Source: Microbacterium halophytorum
Lineage (GTDB): Bacteria > Actinomycetota > Actinomycetes > Actinomycetales > Microbacteriaceae
Length of the DNA: 64,000 bases
Assembly: GCF_002970975.1 (NCBI RefSeq)
Contig: NZ_PNFA01000006.1
Span: 124,001-188,000, forward strand
Direction of reading: 5' to 3'
The notes under the pieces were generated by a model. That model did no database searches, was not told the origin of the DNA, and was given only the letters and a program-made list of their open reading frames with translations. Below are positions 18,732 through 26,960 of the stretch, in pieces; the stretch's first letter is position 1; each line of letters begins with the position of its first letter. The translations under genes and the position numbers were made by a program.

Positions 18732-19789
18732 CACAGGCCCCGCATCCGGGTGCGCCTGGCGATCATCACGAGGACGGGGGCGCCGAGGAAGGCCGTGAGG
18801 ATGCCGGCTTCGACCTCGCCCGGCGAGCCGAGCACGCGGCCGGCCGTGTCGGCGAGCGTGAGCAGCACGGCGCCGCCGATCGCCGAGATCGGGAGGATCC
18901 AGCGCTGGTCGGGGCCGACGACCATCCGCACCACGTGCGGGATCATCAGCCCGACGAAAGCGATCGGGCCGCACAGCGCGGTCGTCGCTGCGCACAGCAC
19001 GACGCCGGCGATCGCCGCGATCGCGCGGGTACGTCCGACGCTGACGCCGAGCCCGGATGCCGTCTCGTCGCCGAGTGCGAGGGCGTTCAGGGCGGAGGCG
19101 CAGATCATCGCGACGGCGCCGGCGACGAGCAGCAGGGGTGCGGCGGCGGCCATCGACGCCCATTCGGCGCCGCCGGTTCCGCCGACCTGCCAGAACCGGA
19201 AATCGTTCATTGCGGCGGCGCGCGGGAGCATGACTGCGCTGACGAGCGACGACAGGGCCGCGGTCGTGGCCGCGCCCGCGAGGGCGAGCTTGATGGGCGT
19301 CGCGCCGCCGGCACCGATGGAGCCGACGACGTAGACGAACGCCGCCGCGAGCGCCCCGCCGGTGAGCGCGAGCGCGAGGTACTGGTAGGTCGAGGAGATG
19401 CCGAAGAACGCGATGCCGCACACGACGAACAGCGCGGCACCCGTGTTCACACCGAGGATGCCGGGGTCGGCGATCGGGTTGCGGGTCAGCGCCTGCATCA
19501 CCCCGCCCGAGACCGCGAGCGCCGCGCCGGCGACGAGCGACAGCACGGTGCGCGGGATGCGCTCCTGCACGGCGATCGCGCCGATGTCCTCGGGCGCGCG
19601 CCCGGCGAACCACGCCGTCAGGCCGTCGGCGATCTCGGTGAGGCCGACGCTGCGCGAGCCGAAGGCGAGGGAGACGACGAGCGCGATGGCGATCGCCGCG
19701 ACTCCGACGACGACCGTCGCGGCGCGCCTGGTCGCCCCGGTCGTGCGTGCGGCCGGGGCATCGACGGCGGTCAGCGTCGCCGCACTCAC
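18731..19789 (-). CDS. Iron-siderophore ABC transporter permease (FecCD family, FepD-like)
   Basis: The 352-residue membrane protein shows the same family marks as its partner: RIPRTVLSLVAGAALAVSGG, TRNPIADPGILGVNTGAA and GLGVSVGRTRAIA. About ten hydrophobic helices are visible. The GTG start overlaps the binding-protein stop as GTGA, so it should be translated from the same ribosomes. Together with the FepG-like partner it forms the channel of the siderophore importer. Confidence 0.92.
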   Translation of the reverse strand: MSAATLTAVDAPAARTTGATRRAATVVVGVAAIAIALVVSLAFGSRSVGLTEIADGLTAWFAGRAPEDIGAIAVQERIPRTVLSLVAGAALAVSGGVMQALTRNPIADPGILGVNTGAALFVVCGIAFFGISSTYQYLALALTGGALAAAFVYVVGSIGAGGATPIKLALAGAATTAALSSLVSAVMLPRAAAMNDFRFWQVGGTGGAEWASMAAAAPLLLVAGAVAMICASALNALALGDETASGLGVSVGRTRAIAAIAGVVLCAATTALCGPIAFVGLMIPHVVRMVVGPDQRWILPISAIGGAVLLTLADTAGRVLGSPGEVEAGILTAFLGAPVLVMIARRTRMRGL

Positions 19790-20847
19790 TTCGCGCTCGT
19801 CGCCGCCTCCTCAAGGATGCCGACGTAGTCGTCGAGCATCCAGGGGATCGAGAGGGCGGTCGGGGTGACGGCGCCGCTGAACGCATCGCCGTTGCCGGCG
19901 ATCGCGACCGCGCCGGCCTCGACGGCGGGCACGGTGCTCCACAGCGGGTCGTCCTGCAGGGCCTGCGCCGTCGTGTCGTCGCCGTAGGCGACGATGACGT
20001 CGAAGTCGTCGAGCATGTCGGCGTTCTCGGCTGCGACGTCGAGGTAGAAGGCGCCGTCCTCCGTCGCCTGCTCGGCCGTCTCGGGGAACTCGAAGCCCAG
20101 GTCGCCGAGGAACGCGGTGCGCGAGTCGGAGGTGCCGTAGACCGACACGACCGAGAGATCGGCGGGGTTCACGTACACGAAGGCGGCCTTCTTGCCGGCG
20201 AACTTCTCGCCGCCGTCGGTCGCCTGCGAGATCTGGTCCTCGAGCGAGGCGATGAGCTCCTCACCGGCCTCCGCCTGACCGAGCGCCTCGGAGTCGAGCC
20301 GGATGGTGTCGCGCCACGGTGTGAACCAGGGGACCTCGGGGTAGGCGACGACGGGGGCGATCTCGCTCAGGGTGTCGTAGTCCTCCTGCGTGAGGCCGGA
20401 GTACGCGGCGAGGATGAGGTCGGGCTGCGAGTCGGCGATCGCCGTGAAATCCGTGCCGTCGGCGGTACTGTAGACGACGGGCTCCGGCGCGCAGAGGGCC
20501 GCGAATCCGTCGGTCGTCCAGTCGTACAGCCCCAGGCCGTCGCTGCTGTCCATCGACCAGGTCTGGTCGTCGGCGCCGACCGGCGCGACGCCGAGCGCGA
20601 GAGCGACGTCCTGGTTGCCCCAGCCGATCGACGCGACCCGCTCGACGCCGGCGGGGATCTCGGTCGTGCCCAGCGCGTGCTCGACCGTGACCGCCTCCTC
20701 CGACGGCCCGGCCGCCTCGAGGCTCGGCGTGCAGTCCTCGGCCGCGGGCTCCTCCGCGGCGGGGGAGGCGCCGCCTGCGCAGGAGGCGAGCAGGAGTGCG
20801 GTGCCGGCGAGGGCGACGGAGGCGATCCAGGGGCGTGCGGACATCAT
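19786..20847 (-). CDS. Iron-siderophore ABC transporter substrate-binding lipoprotein
   Basis: This is the first gene of the siderophore operon. The 353-residue product has a signal peptide ending in the lipobox LLLASC (cysteine about residue 23), an acidic linker, then the helical-backbone binding fold with EIPAGVERVASIGW and QPDLILAAYSGLT. Tandem ATGs follow a GAAAGG ribosome site; the first is used here. Two iron boxes lie 50-105 bases upstream. The ligand is a ferric siderophore by family and by the downstream siderophore-interacting reductase; no siderophore biosynthesis genes are in the window, so a xenosiderophore is possible. Confidence 0.92.
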   Translation of the reverse strand: MMSARPWIASVALAGTALLLASCAGGASPAAEEPAAEDCTPSLEAAGPSEEAVTVEHALGTTEIPAGVERVASIGWGNQDVALALGVAPVGADDQTWSMDSSDGLGLYDWTTDGFAALCAPEPVVYSTADGTDFTAIADSQPDLILAAYSGLTQEDYDTLSEIAPVVAYPEVPWFTPWRDTIRLDSEALGQAEAGEELIASLEDQISQATDGGEKFAGKKAAFVYVNPADLSVVSVYGTSDSRTAFLGDLGFEFPETAEQATEDGAFYLDVAAENADMLDDFDVIVAYGDDTTAQALQDDPLWSTVPAVEAGAVAIAGNGDAFSGAVTPTALSIPWMLDDYVGILEEAATSAK

Positions 20848-20898
20848 GGCCTTTCGGGTGGTGTTCGGGTGCACAGCGGCGAGGGCCGGACGGCGTGC

Positions 20899-20917
20899 AC
20901 AGGCAAGGATTGCCTAA
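20899..20917 (-). promoter_or_regulatory. Second, weaker iron-box-like palindrome upstream of the siderophore operon
   Basis: The bottom strand reads TTAGGCAATCCTTGCCTGT, which keeps the TTAGG half and central CCT of the iron-box consensus (12 of 19 positions) and is itself a good palindrome (AGGCAA-N3-TTGCCT). It lies between the stronger box and the binding-protein start, so it may be a second regulator site. Confidence 0.45.
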
Positions 20918-20931
20918 AATCCAGGCGACCG

Positions 20932-20950
20932 CAAGGTGAGCCTTACCTAA
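20932..20950 (-). promoter_or_regulatory. Iron box (DtxR/IdeR-type operator) upstream of the siderophore operon
   Basis: The top strand reads CAAGGTGAGCCTTACCTAA, matching the iron-box consensus at 15 of 19 positions. It is 85 bases upstream of the binding-protein start and would place the whole five-gene operon under iron repression. Across the remaining 20951-21142 interval, the rpsP promoter must lie on the other strand; a CAGAAT hexamer at 21010-21015 is a possible -10 element. Confidence 0.72.
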
Positions 20951-21142
20951 ATGCCGAGTGGTGTCGCGGCGCGCCCCGCGTCGATTCGCAACGTTCAGCG
21001 ACGATCTGGCAGAATAGAGGTTTGGAACGCGGGAACGACCCTCTATCCTTCTCTGCGAACCGCCATCAGAGCTTCCGCCGGCGTGCATGACCCCACGCGC
21101 GAGGCGATTGGTTCGACCACTTTCGAAAACCACAGGAGAATC

Positions 21143-21562
21143 GTGGCTGTCAAGATCCGTCTGAAGCGCTTCGGCAAGATCCGCGCGCCGTACTACCGCA
21201 TCATCGTGGCCGACTCGCGCAAGAAGCGCGACGGTCGTGTGATCGAGGAGATCGGCAAGTACCACCCCACCGAGCAGCCCTCGTTCATCGAGGTCGACTC
21301 GGAGCGTGCGCAGTACTGGCTGAGCGTCGGCGCCCAGCCGAGCGACCAGGTGCGCGCCATCCTCAAGCTGACCGGCGACTGGGGCAAGTTCAAGGGCGAC
21401 AAGGACGCGAAGAGCACTGTCCAGGTCGCCGAGGAGAAGGCCGCCTTCGCGGTCGACGCCAGCAAGAAGTCGGTCATCAAGCCGAAGGCCGAGAAGAAGG
21501 CGGCAGAGCCCGCCGAGGCTCCGGCCGAGGACGCGGCTCCGGCCGAAGAGACCGCAGAGTAA
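21143..21562 (+). CDS. rpsP: 30S ribosomal protein S16
   Basis: S16 binds 16S rRNA early in small-subunit assembly. The 139-residue protein starts [20 protein letters not shown] with the standard S16 N-terminus and contains [19 protein letters not shown]. After about residue 85 it carries a tail rich in Ala, Lys and Glu, an extension common in actinobacterial S16 and absent in E. coli. The GTG start follows AGGAGA. It opens the rpsP-KH-rimM-trmD operon. Confidence 0.97.
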   Translation: MAVKIRLKRFGKIRAPYYRIIVADSRKKRDGRVIEEIGKYHPTEQPSFIEVDSERAQYWLSVGAQPSDQVRAILKLTGDWGKFKGDKDAKSTVQVAEEKAAFAVDASKKSVIKPKAEKKAAEPAEAPAEDAAPAEETAE

Positions 21563-21567
21563 TCGCC

Positions 21568-21798
21568 GTGCTGGCCGCCGCGCTCGAACACACCGTCAAG
21601 GGGATCGTCGATTCCCCGGATGACGTACGAATCGTTTCGTCGACCACGCCCCGCGGCGATGTGCTGGAAGTGCACGTCGCCGAGGAGGATCGTGGCCGTG
21701 TGATCGGGCGCGGCGGTCGCACCGCAAAGGCGCTGCGCACCGTCGTGAGCGCCCTGGCAGACGGCAAACGCGTCCGCGTCGACGTCGCCGACGACTGA
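21568..21798 (+). CDS. khpA: KH-domain RNA-binding protein
   Basis: The 76-residue protein is a single KH fold with the RNA-contacting GxxG loop in RVIGRGGRTAKALR (about residues 44-57). Small KH proteins at this locus, between rpsP and rimM, are known as KhpA/YlqC in Gram-positives and bind many RNAs, usually as a dimer with KhpB. The GTG start is 5 bases past the rpsP stop and the stop is 2 bases before rimM, so translation is likely coupled. Confidence 0.92.
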   Translation: MLAAALEHTVKGIVDSPDDVRIVSSTTPRGDVLEVHVAEEDRGRVIGRGGRTAKALRTVVSALADGKRVRVDVADD

Positions 21799-21800
21799 TC

Positions 21801-22409
21801 GTGGCAGAGCGCGCAGCCAAGCCGCAGCTCCGAGTGGGGCGCCTCCTCAAGGCCCACGGCCTCAAGGGCGCCCTCAAGGTCGAGCTGTACACCGACGACC
21901 CCGATCGTCGGTTCGTCCCTGGAGCGGAGTTCACGCTCCAGGTTCCGCAGGACTCCAAATGGCACGGCAAAACCGTCGTCGTGCGGGAGTTCCGCTGGAT
22001 GAACAATCACCCCGTCGTGTTCCTCGAGGGCATCGACGACCGCACGGAGGCCGAGAGCATCGTGCGCGCCATCCTGTGGATCGACCAGGACGCCGCCGAG
22101 TCGGAGCCCGAGGACGACGCCTGGTACGACCACCAGCTCGCGGGCCTCGATGTCGTGCGCGACGGCGAGGTCATCGGCAAGGTGTCGCGCGTCGACCACC
22201 TGCCCTCGCACGACCTGCTGATCGTCAGGGCGAACGGCGACGAGGTCATGGTGCCGTTCGTGGCGGCCATCGTCCCCGAGGTCGATCTCGCGGGCGGTCG
22301 CGTCATCGTCACGCCCCCGGCGGGGCTCTTCGAGGAGCTCCCTGAGGAGCCGGCGCCCGCCGACGGCGCGCTCGAGCCCGAAGGCGGCGACAGGGCGGCC
22401 TCCGAGTAG
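21801..22409 (+). CDS. rimM: 16S rRNA processing protein RimM
   Basis: RimM helps mature the 16S 3' domain and binds S19. The 202-residue protein has the N-terminal barrel beginning LRVGRLLKAHGLKGALKVELY, and the C-terminal PRC barrel with WYDHQLAGLDVV and DLLIVRANGDEVMVPFV, a segment that marks the family. The last 30 residues are a Pro/Ala/Glu tail. It starts with GTG right after the KH gene. Confidence 0.95.
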   Translation: MAERAAKPQLRVGRLLKAHGLKGALKVELYTDDPDRRFVPGAEFTLQVPQDSKWHGKTVVVREFRWMNNHPVVFLEGIDDRTEAESIVRAILWIDQDAAESEPEDDAWYDHQLAGLDVVRDGEVIGKVSRVDHLPSHDLLIVRANGDEVMVPFVAAIVPEVDLAGGRVIVTPPAGLFEELPEEPAPADGALEPEGGDRAASE

Positions 22410-22473
22410 GAGCGCGGCTCGGCGCCCGCGGCGGATCCGGAATCTCGGAGCCGCGGCGAACTAGACTGTCCCG

Positions 22474-23166
22474 GTGCGCCTGGATGTCATCACGATCTTC
22501 CCGTCCTTCTTCGACGTGCTCGACCTCTCCCTGGTCGGGAAGGCGCGCGAGCGCGGCCTGATCGACGTCAGGGTCCACGACCTGCGCGACTGGGCGCACG
22601 ATCGCCACCGCACGGTCGACGACACCCCCTACGGGGGCGGCGCCGGCATGGTGATGAAGCCAGAGCCGTGGGGTGAAGCGCTCGACCACGCGCTCACGGA
22701 CGACGGGGTGCTGCTCGTGCCCTCGCCGGCGGGGGAGCGCTTCTCGCAGCCGATGGCGCGCGAGCTCGCCGACGAGGAGCAGCTGGTCTTCGCCTGCGGC
22801 CGCTACGAGGGCATCGACCAGCGGGTCATCGACCACTACGCGGCGAAGGGCCGCGTGCGGCTCGTGAGCCTCGGCGACTACGTGCTCAACGGCGGCGAGG
22901 TCGCCGCGATGGCGATGATCGAAGCCGTGACGCGGCTGATCCCCGGCATGGTGGGGAACCCGGCGAGCCTCGTGGAGGAGTCGCACGAGGAGGACGGCCT
23001 CCTGGAGTATCCGATCTACACGAAGCCCGCCCAGTGGCGCGGCCTCGAGGTTCCGCCCGTGCTGCTGAGCGGCAACCACGGCGCCGTCGACGCGTGGCGC
23101 AGGGAGCAGTCCATCGCCCGCACGCGTGAGCACCGCCCCGACCTGCTCCCGGACGACGCCGAATAG
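22474..23166 (+). CDS. trmD: tRNA (guanine-37-N1)-methyltransferase
   Basis: TrmD methylates G37 of tRNAs and prevents +1 frameshifting. The 230-residue protein has the SPOUT trefoil-knot motifs: [17 protein letters not shown] near residue 50, [12 protein letters not shown] near residue 108 and [20 protein letters not shown] near residue 132. It begins with GTG 64 bases after rimM. In many actinobacteria rplS follows trmD; here a terminator-like hairpin and a converging transporter gene follow instead. Confidence 0.97.
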   Translation: MRLDVITIFPSFFDVLDLSLVGKARERGLIDVRVHDLRDWAHDRHRTVDDTPYGGGAGMVMKPEPWGEALDHALTDDGVLLVPSPAGERFSQPMARELADEEQLVFACGRYEGIDQRVIDHYAAKGRVRLVSLGDYVLNGGEVAAMAMIEAVTRLIPGMVGNPASLVEESHEEDGLLEYPIYTKPAQWRGLEVPPVLLSGNHGAVDAWRREQSIARTREHRPDLLPDDAE

Positions 23167-23170
23167 CTCC

Positions 23171-23192
23171 CGACCGACCCCTCGGGCGGTCG
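23171..23192. terminator. Terminator hairpin after trmD
   Basis: CGACCG (23171-23176) pairs with CGGTCG (23187-23192), continued inward by CCC with GGG around a CTC loop, with one bulged A. It lies 4 bases past the trmD stop, in the gap with the converging MFS gene. There is no clear T-tract. Confidence 0.45.
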
Positions 23193-23231
23193 CGCGCCCC
23201 GAACGACTCCCGTCATCCGGCCCCGCGACCG

Positions 23232-24701
23232 CTATGCCGGCGTGCGCTCCGGCCCCGCCTCGGCGGGCGCGTCGGTGAACGCCTCCTTCGGCACGAGCAG
23301 GAGCGCGGTCGCGGCGACGAGCGCCGTGATGCCGCACACGAGCCAGACCGTGACGTAGCCCGAGAGCGAGCCCGCGGTCGACTCGGGGCCGGCGGCGGCG
23401 ACGCCGTTGAGCAGCGCGATGCCGAAGACGCACGATGCGACGGCGCCGCCGACCGTCTTGACCGAGTTCGTCAGGCCCGTCGCCACGCCGGTCTGCGCGG
23501 GCGGCGCCGCAGCCGCGGCCGCGGCCGGCAGGGCCGCGACCAGCGCGCCCGAGCCGAGGCCGGCGAGCATCATGTTCGTGATCGTCTGCGCGTACTCGTC
23601 GTGGAAGGGCAGGAACAGCAGGTATCCGAGACCGACCAGGAGCGACGCCAGGATCAGCGAGACCCGCGGCGTCGTCGCGCGCGCGACACGGGGGAAGGCG
23701 AGCGCGCCGACGATCATCGCGACGAGGTAGAGCCCGATGATCAGAGACGTGGCGAATCCGGTCGTCCCGAGGCCGTATCCGTAGACATCCGGATCGGTGC
23801 GGGCGAACGTCGACAGCGGCGCCTGGGCACCGAGCACGCTGACCCCGAAGAGCCCGGCCGTCAGGAAGATCGGCCACAGGGCCGGCGACCGGAACATGCG
23901 CACGTCGATGAGGGGGTCGGGGTGCCGGCGCTCCCACAGCACGAAGGGCACGAGGAGCGCGATGCCGAGCGCGGTCACGGCCCACGCCGCAGCAGAATCC
24001 GGCCCTCCGACGCGGAGCAGGCTGAGCCCGCCCGTGAAGGCGATCAGCGCGAGCGAGACGAGCGCGAGGCCCACCGTGTCGAGGCGGCCGCCGACCGGGT
24101 TCGGCGACTCCTCCACGCCGAACAGGATCGCGAAGAAGCACGCGACGACGGCCGCCGCGGGGATGAGCAGGACGGCCCGCAACGGCAGTGCATCGATCAG
24201 GGCGCCGCCGATGAGGGCGCCGCCGATCGCGCCGAACTCGAGCGCGGCCACGAGCAGGCCGGCCGCCTGGGCGGTCACGGCGGCCGGCCGGACGCCGCCG
24301 CGCTCCGCGATGCGCCTCGCCCTGATCCAGATGAGCGCGACCTCGAGCGGCAGCCACACGACGTAGACGCCCTGGAGCGCCCAGGCGATGAGGAACACGG
24401 CGAACGAGTCGATGAACGGCAGCGCGAGCGATGCGGCGGCCGTGATCGCGGTCGAGATCAGCAGCATCCGCTTGTGCCCGACCATGTCGCCGAGCTTCGT
24501 GAAAGCGGGGACGACGAGCGCCGAGAGCATCAGCTGCCCGCCCTCGATCCAGTTCACGTCGGCGTCGTTGACGCCGAGGTGGCGCGCGATGTCGGTGAGC
24601 ATGGGCGTGTAGTAGCCCTGGATGATGCCGCTCGTGAACTCGACGGCGGCGAGGAAGCCGACGACGCCCATGAGCGCCCTGACGCCGGTGCGCGGTGTCA
24701 C
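23232..24701 (-). CDS. MFS transporter, DHA2-type (14 TM)
   Basis: The 489-residue protein has about 14 hydrophobic helices and the MFS loop motif GDMVGHKRMLLI between helices 2 and 3. The layout resembles DHA2 drug exporters such as EmrB/QacA. The substrate is not evident. The GTG start has a GGGGAG ribosome site. The upstream M20 peptidase gene ends 37 bases before it on the same strand, so the two may be co-transcribed, but a functional link is not obvious. Confidence 0.85.
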   Translation of the reverse strand: MTPRTGVRALMGVVGFLAAVEFTSGIIQGYYTPMLTDIARHLGVNDADVNWIEGGQLMLSALVVPAFTKLGDMVGHKRMLLISTAITAAASLALPFIDSFAVFLIAWALQGVYVVWLPLEVALIWIRARRIAERGGVRPAAVTAQAAGLLVAALEFGAIGGALIGGALIDALPLRAVLLIPAAAVVACFFAILFGVEESPNPVGGRLDTVGLALVSLALIAFTGGLSLLRVGGPDSAAAWAVTALGIALLVPFVLWERRHPDPLIDVRMFRSPALWPIFLTAGLFGVSVLGAQAPLSTFARTDPDVYGYGLGTTGFATSLIIGLYLVAMIVGALAFPRVARATTPRVSLILASLLVGLGYLLFLPFHDEYAQTITNMMLAGLGSGALVAALPAAAAAAAPPAQTGVATGLTNSVKTVGGAVASCVFGIALLNGVAAAGPESTAGSLSGYVTVWLVCGITALVAATALLLVPKEAFTDAPAEAGPERTPA

Positions 24702-24738
24702 GACGGGCTCCCCGCCGCGAGCGCGCGCCGCTCGCGGG

Positions 24739-26058
24739 TCACGACAGCCCCCGGATGAGCGCCTCGTGGAACGCGCGGCCCCGGGCGAGGGAGAACGCCT
24801 CGACCCACTCGCCGACGCCGTGGATCGAAGCGCGCTGCGCCGACGACATCTCGAGCGGCGCGAACCGGTAGACAGCTGGCCAGCGCGCGTGGAAGTGCCG
24901 CGCGTCGCTCGCCTGCATCATCAGATACGGAGCGGGCAGCGCGTCGGGGTACGCGGCGCGCACGGCATCGGCGATCGCGGCGAACTGCGGCCCGTCGACG
25001 GGCGACTCCGGCGACGGGTCGTCTCCCTCGAGGAGCTCGACGTCGACGCGGCCGTCGCGGATGCGCCGCCGCACGCGCCGCGCGGCGCCGCGGGCCGTCT
25101 CGCCCGGGATGATCCGGAGGTTCAGGGTCGCCGATGCCCGCGACGGCAGCACGTTCGCGGCCGAGCCTCCCGACTGCATGGTCGCGGCGATCGTCGTGCG
25201 CGCCAGGGCCGCCGGTTCGCCGCCGAGCGCGGCGAACACCCGGCCGCCGAGCCACGGCCAGCGGGCGAGGAGGCGCAGCAGCGGCCGCGCGGGGCCAGTC
25301 GCCCTGCCGGCGAAGACCCCGATCATCCGGGCGACGGATGCCGGCATGCGCGGCCGGAACGTGCCGGGGCCGAGGCGGCTGACGGCGCGCGCGACGCGAT
25401 CGATCGCACCGGGGCCGCGCGGGGCCGATGCGTGCCCTCCGTCGCCGGAGGCGCTGAGGCGGAGTGTGGCGACCCCCTTCTCGCCGACGCCGATCATCGC
25501 GGCGCGGCCCGCGACGAAGGGCAGTGGGGCGTCGACGACGGCGCCACCCTCGTCGACGACCAGCCAGGGGTCGACGCCGCGCCCCGCGAGTTCGGCGGCG
25601 ATGGCCCGGGCCGAGGCGCCGTGGACCTCCTCGTCGCCGCCGAACGAGAGGTAGACGTCGCGTGCGGGGGAGAAGCCGTCGGCGAGGAGCTGCTCGACGG
25701 CCTCGATCGCCACCAGGAGCGGGCCCTTGTCGTCGAGCGCGCCGCGACCGAACACCTTGCCGTCGGCGACGAGCCCGGCGAACGGATCCTGCTCCCAGCC
25801 ATCGGCCGCATCGGCCGGAACGACGTCGTAGTGCGCCATCAGCACGAGGGGGTCGCCGTCGCCGCGCCCGCGCCACCGGTACAGCAGCCCGCGGTCGCCG
25901 ACGAGCTCGACATCGAGCTCGGCGTGCACCCGGGGGTACAGCTCCTGCAGCAGCGCACGGAACTCCTCGAACGGCGCCTCGGAATCGGCACCAGCGCTGA
26001 CCGTGGCGACCCGGATCATCCGGCCCAGCCGTTCGGCCATATCGGCGTCTTCACCCAT
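24739..26058 (-). CDS. M20-family metallopeptidase / amidohydrolase
   Basis: The 439-residue protein is an M20 (ArgE/DapE/carboxypeptidase G2-like) zinc peptidase. The metal ligands and catalytic residues are visible: AHYDVVP (His, then catalytic Asp) near residue 80, GRGALDDKG (bridging Asp) near 110, FGGDEEV (Glu-Glu) near 147, and the late histidine in QASDARHF. The dimerisation domain lies between, with GGHASAP. The start is uncertain: the ATG used here lacks a clear ribosome site, and an ATG six codons later follows GGGTGAAG. The substrate, probably a dipeptide or acylated amino acid, is unknown. Confidence 0.85.
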   Translation of the reverse strand: MGEDADMAERLGRMIRVATVSAGADSEAPFEEFRALLQELYPRVHAELDVELVGDRGLLYRWRGRGDGDPLVLMAHYDVVPADAADGWEQDPFAGLVADGKVFGRGALDDKGPLLVAIEAVEQLLADGFSPARDVYLSFGGDEEVHGASARAIAAELAGRGVDPWLVVDEGGAVVDAPLPFVAGRAAMIGVGEKGVATLRLSASGDGGHASAPRGPGAIDRVARAVSRLGPGTFRPRMPASVARMIGVFAGRATGPARPLLRLLARWPWLGGRVFAALGGEPAALARTTIAATMQSGGSAANVLPSRASATLNLRIIPGETARGAARRVRRRIRDGRVDVELLEGDDPSPESPVDGPQFAAIADAVRAAYPDALPAPYLMMQASDARHFHARWPAVYRFAPLEMSSAQRASIHGVGEWVEAFSLARGRAFHEALIRGLS

Positions 26059-26354
26059 GCCACGACAGTAGCCGAGCCCTCCCGCGTTCCCGCGCCCCAC
26101 CGGGGCGAGCGCCGCCGCGCGCGGTCCCGAGGAGTTCGCGCCCGCGCGGAGGTCTCCCGCGTTCTCGTCCTCGATCCCGCTGATCCTCCTCGGTGGTGCG
26201 CGATCGCTCGCACCGGGATGCGCCGGTGGCCCTGGTTCATGTAAGCTGTAGTGCTCGGAGAGATTCCGAGCCGCCCGGCCGCCGGGCACGATGCGCCCTC
26301 GGGCGCTGATAAGTGCACAGAGTGTGAGAGGTTCCCTTCTGCGGAAGGATCCAC
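26059..26354. other. Intergenic region upstream of ssrA
   Basis: This 296-base interval separates the divergent M20 peptidase gene from ssrA and shows no convincing gene. A TAAGCT hexamer at 26242-26247 is a possible -10 element for ssrA. Two small hairpins follow: CTCGG/CCGAG at 26254-26270, and CTTC/GAAG just before the RNA. These could be part of a processed leader. A smpB gene is not adjacent. Confidence 0.4.
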
Positions 26355-26729
26355 GGGGCTGATCGGTTTCGACAGCGCCTGCCGATCTGACAGAAGCGGG
26401 CCGAGGATGCGGGGTTATCTCGTTAACGCCCCCCGCGAAACTATAAGTGCCAACGCTAACGCTAAGCGCACTGACTTCGCCCTCGCAGCCTAAGCTGCGA
26501 GCCCGAGTCCGTCAGACCGTGGTCGACCCCGACACGGACCCTGGCGCCATCTAAGGGGTCTTGCTGTGCGACGGGGCCGCGACGTCGTACGGGACTCCTC
26601 TGCGGCTGGGCCCGTCGACCTATGTGTCTGTGCTGAAGGTCGGGGCCGAGCAGAACGTCTCCACAGACTGCGCCCGGAGAAACTTCAGTGAACCAGCGTT
26701 GGACGGGGGTTCGATTCCCCCCAGCTCCA
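26355..26729 (+). ncRNA. ssrA: Transfer-messenger RNA (tmRNA)
   Basis: tmRNA rescues stalled ribosomes and tags the unfinished protein for degradation. The 5' end GGGGCTGATCGGTTTCGAC is the universal tmRNA start, and GGGGCTG pairs with CAGCTCC at the 3' end to make the acceptor stem, followed by discriminator A; CCA is not encoded. The T arm is visible around GGGGGTTCGATTCCCCC. The tag reading frame at 26449-26493 encodes ANANAKRTDFALAA and ends with TAA; the ALAA ending is the usual degradation signal. The last bases overlap a 64-bp repeat that is duplicated downstream. Confidence 0.97.
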
Positions 26730-26868
26730 CAGACGATTGAGGCGAGAGGCAGGAGCGCTCGCGCTCATGCTCGAGCCGATTGAGTCTGTTCCCGGTTCTA
26801 TGGACCACAGACGATTGAGGCGAGAGGCAAGAGCGCTCGCGCTCATGCTCGAGCCGATTGAGTCTGTT
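26727..26868. repeat. Two 64-bp direct repeats overlapping the ssrA 3' end
   Basis: Copy 1 is 26727-26790 and copy 2 is 26805-26868, offset by 78 bases with a 14-base spacer. They differ at one position only (G at 26752, A at 26830). Each unit begins CCACAGACG and ends GAGTCTGTT, so ACAGAC and GTCTGT form outer inverted ends, and each contains a GAGCG-CTCG-CGCTC hairpin. The first copy shares only the last four bases of the tmRNA 3' region. A third ACAGAC occurs at 26892-26897. Function is unknown. Confidence 0.9.
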
Positions 26869-26870
26869 GA

Positions 26871-26888
26871 CCGGCACGTCGGTGCCGG
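26871..26888. other. Hairpin after the repeat pair
   Basis: CCGGCAC and GTGCCGG form a perfect 7-bp stem with a GTCG loop. It lies directly after repeat copy 2, before the main terminator, and may help define the 3' end of the ssrA precursor. Confidence 0.45.
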
Positions 26889-26914
26889 GAACACAGACCT
26901 CTCACCCTTTGCAC

Positions 26915-26960
26915 AACCCCCGCGTTCCCTCCTCTTGACAGGGAGCGCGGGGGTTTCTTC
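26915..26960 (+). terminator. Strong intrinsic terminator of the ssrA transcript
   Basis: AACCCCCGCGTTCCCT (26915-26930) pairs with AGGGAGCGCGGGGGTT (26940-26955): a 16-bp stem with one G-U pair and a 9-base loop, followed by TCTTC. Its position implies that the repeat pair is transcribed together with ssrA. The 26961-27101 interval after it holds nothing recognisable. Confidence 0.85.

Noticed and set aside
26727..26868. CRISPR array at the repeat pair
   Set aside because: There are only two units of 64 bases with a 14-base spacer, no cas genes nearby, and each unit has transposon-like inverted ends.
26355..26868. Prophage or ICE integrated at ssrA
   Set aside because: No integrase, phage or conjugation gene follows, and the duplicated part of ssrA is only a few bases long.
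26620..26877. A minus-strand frame encoding a repeated peptide (NRLNRLEHERERSC-type) over the ssrA 3' end
   Set aside because: It arises from the 64-bp DNA repeats and reads through the antisense of tmRNA. There is no ribosome site and no homology was recognised.
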